Positions 63,017-64,000 of a DNA stretch of 64,000 bases are shown piece by piece. Below the pieces are notes generated by a model, which searched no databases, was not told the DNA's origin, and saw only the letters and a program-made list of their open reading frames with translations. This stretch comes from Paenibacillus sp. 1_12 (GTDB taxonomy: Bacteria; Bacillota; Bacilli; Paenibacillales; NBRC-103111), in contig NZ_FOTE01000006.1 of the NCBI RefSeq assembly GCF_900114475.1, positions 124,001 through 188,000 of the forward strand. Reading direction: 5' to 3'. The translations under genes were made by a program, and so were the position numbers. Every line of letters begins with the position of its first letter. Position 1 is the stretch's first letter.

Positions 63017-64000
63017 CTATTCGTCTACTAACCATGTACGAAGCAAATTAACAAATTCTTCCGGCTTTCTTTTAGCCAGGGTCTCGAGTTGCTTACGCAC
63101 TTGATTATCATTAGTCACATTATCAATATCAATGGTCGGGAACTCCACTTTAGCAGGCTCTAAAGCCAATTCCTCTTCGGCTTCACGCTTCAATCTCCGA
63201 CGTCTTACAAGTAAGTATCCACCTAATACTAATAAAGCAAGAGCGAGTCCACCTAATCCTCCATACAACAGCATCTCATTAGAACTAGCTGCAGCTGCAT
63301 TTGGTCTTGCAAAAGTGTGGGCAAAAACAGTTACTTTTTTAGTCAAATCCTCGTCAGTTAAAGTTTGCTTGTTATCGGCAAGCGCTGCTCTAACCACATT
63401 TACCAATATGCGTTGTACCGCATCTTTGGTTTCCTGAGTTAAAGAATTAGGATCTGCGGCATTAGGTGGTTCAATTCCTACATTTATGGTTAAATCTTTT
63501 ACTATGTAGGGAGTTGCCACAATGTCATTGGTTATTCGATTCACTTCGTAATTGACTGTCTTTTGAAGCTCCTCTGACTTGGCTGTTCCTCCATTGTTGC
63601 TGCCAGGATAACCAGGCACATCCGTTTGACCTGTACCAGGAACACCTGCTGCTGCAGAGCTTCCATCACTGTTATAATTTTTTTGGATTTCCTGAACTGA
63701 TATTTCCAAACCTTTTTGATCAACAACATTAGGTGCTGTCACAAGCTGCTGCTTGGTATTGGTTTGATCAAAATTCATGGTTGAAAAGACCTGAACAATC
63801 ACTTTGTCTTTCCCGAGCAAGGTAGCCAACATTTGTTGTACGTTTTTTTGAATATCATTTTTGAATTGATTGTTGATATCAAAATTCCGTGTCGCAATAT
63901 TGGTATTGGCGATCTTCCCTTGGCCTTTGGAATATTCCAGCAGTTCTCCGTTCTGATCCGATATGGTGATGTTATCAACCGGCAATCCCTTGATACTGTG
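63017..64000 (-). CDS. fliF: MS-ring protein FliF, C-terminal part (5' end beyond window)
   Basis: The reading frame is open to the window edge, so this is the C-terminal 327 aa. It opens in GLPVDNITISDQNGELLEY, a FliF/YscJ signature, then the ring-building domain with EIQKNYNSDGS and a Gly/Ser/Pro-rich loop, the second membrane segment (GGLGGLALALLVLGGYLLV) and a cytoplasmic tail that ends KRKPEEFVNLLRTWLVDE, the FliG-binding motif. TTG at 63985 is internal, not the start. Confidence 0.95.
   Translation of the reverse strand, partial: HSIKGLPVDNITISDQNGELLEYSKGQGKIANTNIATRNFDINNQFKNDIQKNVQQMLATLLGKDKVIVQVFSTMNFDQTNTKQQLVTAPNVVDQKGLEISVQEIQKNYNSDGSSAAAGVPGTGQTDVPGYPGSNNGGTAKSEELQKTVNYEVNRITNDIVATPYIVKDLTINVGIEPPNAADPNSLTQETKDAVQRILVNVVRAALADNKQTLTDEDLTKKVTVFAHTFARPNAAAASSNEMLLYGGLGGLALALLVLGGYLLVRRRRLKREAEEELALEPAKVEFPTIDIDNVTNDNQVRKQLETLAKRKPEEFVNLLRTWLVDE

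Overview
The window reads as a contiguous piece of chromosome from an endospore-forming, motile Bacillota, most likely Paenibacillaceae (Paenibacillus or a close relative). The evidence is the Bacillus-like gene order, the dipicolinate synthase genes dpaA/dpaB behind a sigma-K-like promoter, a Gram-positive fla/che operon, moderately low GC, frequent TTG/GTG starts behind strong AGGAGG ribosome sites, a short EF-Ts and an archaeal-type ProRS. The genus is inferred from gene content and order. Every gene I can support is on the minus strand, so transcription runs from high to low coordinates throughout. I see no tRNA, rRNA, CRISPR array, insertion sequence or phage remnant.

Region 1 (1-9,800): a ClpP-like neighbour cut by the window edge, RNase J with its own promoter and terminator, then the sporulation/lysine block dpaA-dpaB-asd-dapG-dapA. 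This block makes dipicolinate for the spore core and diaminopimelate for the wall from aspartate. Upstream of it lie dut, an M16 peptidase and a YlxY-like deacetylase homologue. Region 2 (9,890-21,300): pnp, rpsO, ribF, truB, nrnA, rbfA, infB, ylxQ, ylxR, nusA and rimP, i.e. translation initiation, ribosome maturation, RNA decay and transcription elongation. rpsO and rimP-nusA have clear sigma-A promoters and structured leaders that could autoregulate them.

Region 3 (21,300-34,420): polC, proS, rseP, dxr, cdsA, uppS, frr, pyrH, tsf and rpsB, covering replication, tRNA charging, intramembrane proteolysis, isoprenoid/phospholipid/undecaprenyl synthesis and translation factors. Region 4 (34,450-64,000): a roughly 30 kb fla/che operon entering from beyond the right edge with fliF. 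It runs through fliG-fliH-fliI-fliJ, a MotE-like protein, fliK, flgD, a TIGR02530-type protein, flgG, swrD, fliL, fliM, fliY, cheY, the export gate fliOPQR-flhB-flhA, flhF-flhG, cheB-cheA-cheW-cheC-cheD and sigD. It ends with a FapA-like protein and three little-known proteins before a strong terminator.

No unmistakable new system is present; this is core genome. The parts most worth a second look are regulatory RNA and a few orphan proteins: the promoter-attenuator before rimP-nusA, the folded rpsB and rpsO leaders, the sigma-K-type promoter of dpaA, a YlxY protein lacking its usual catalytic aspartate, and the uncharacterised proteins around sigD.
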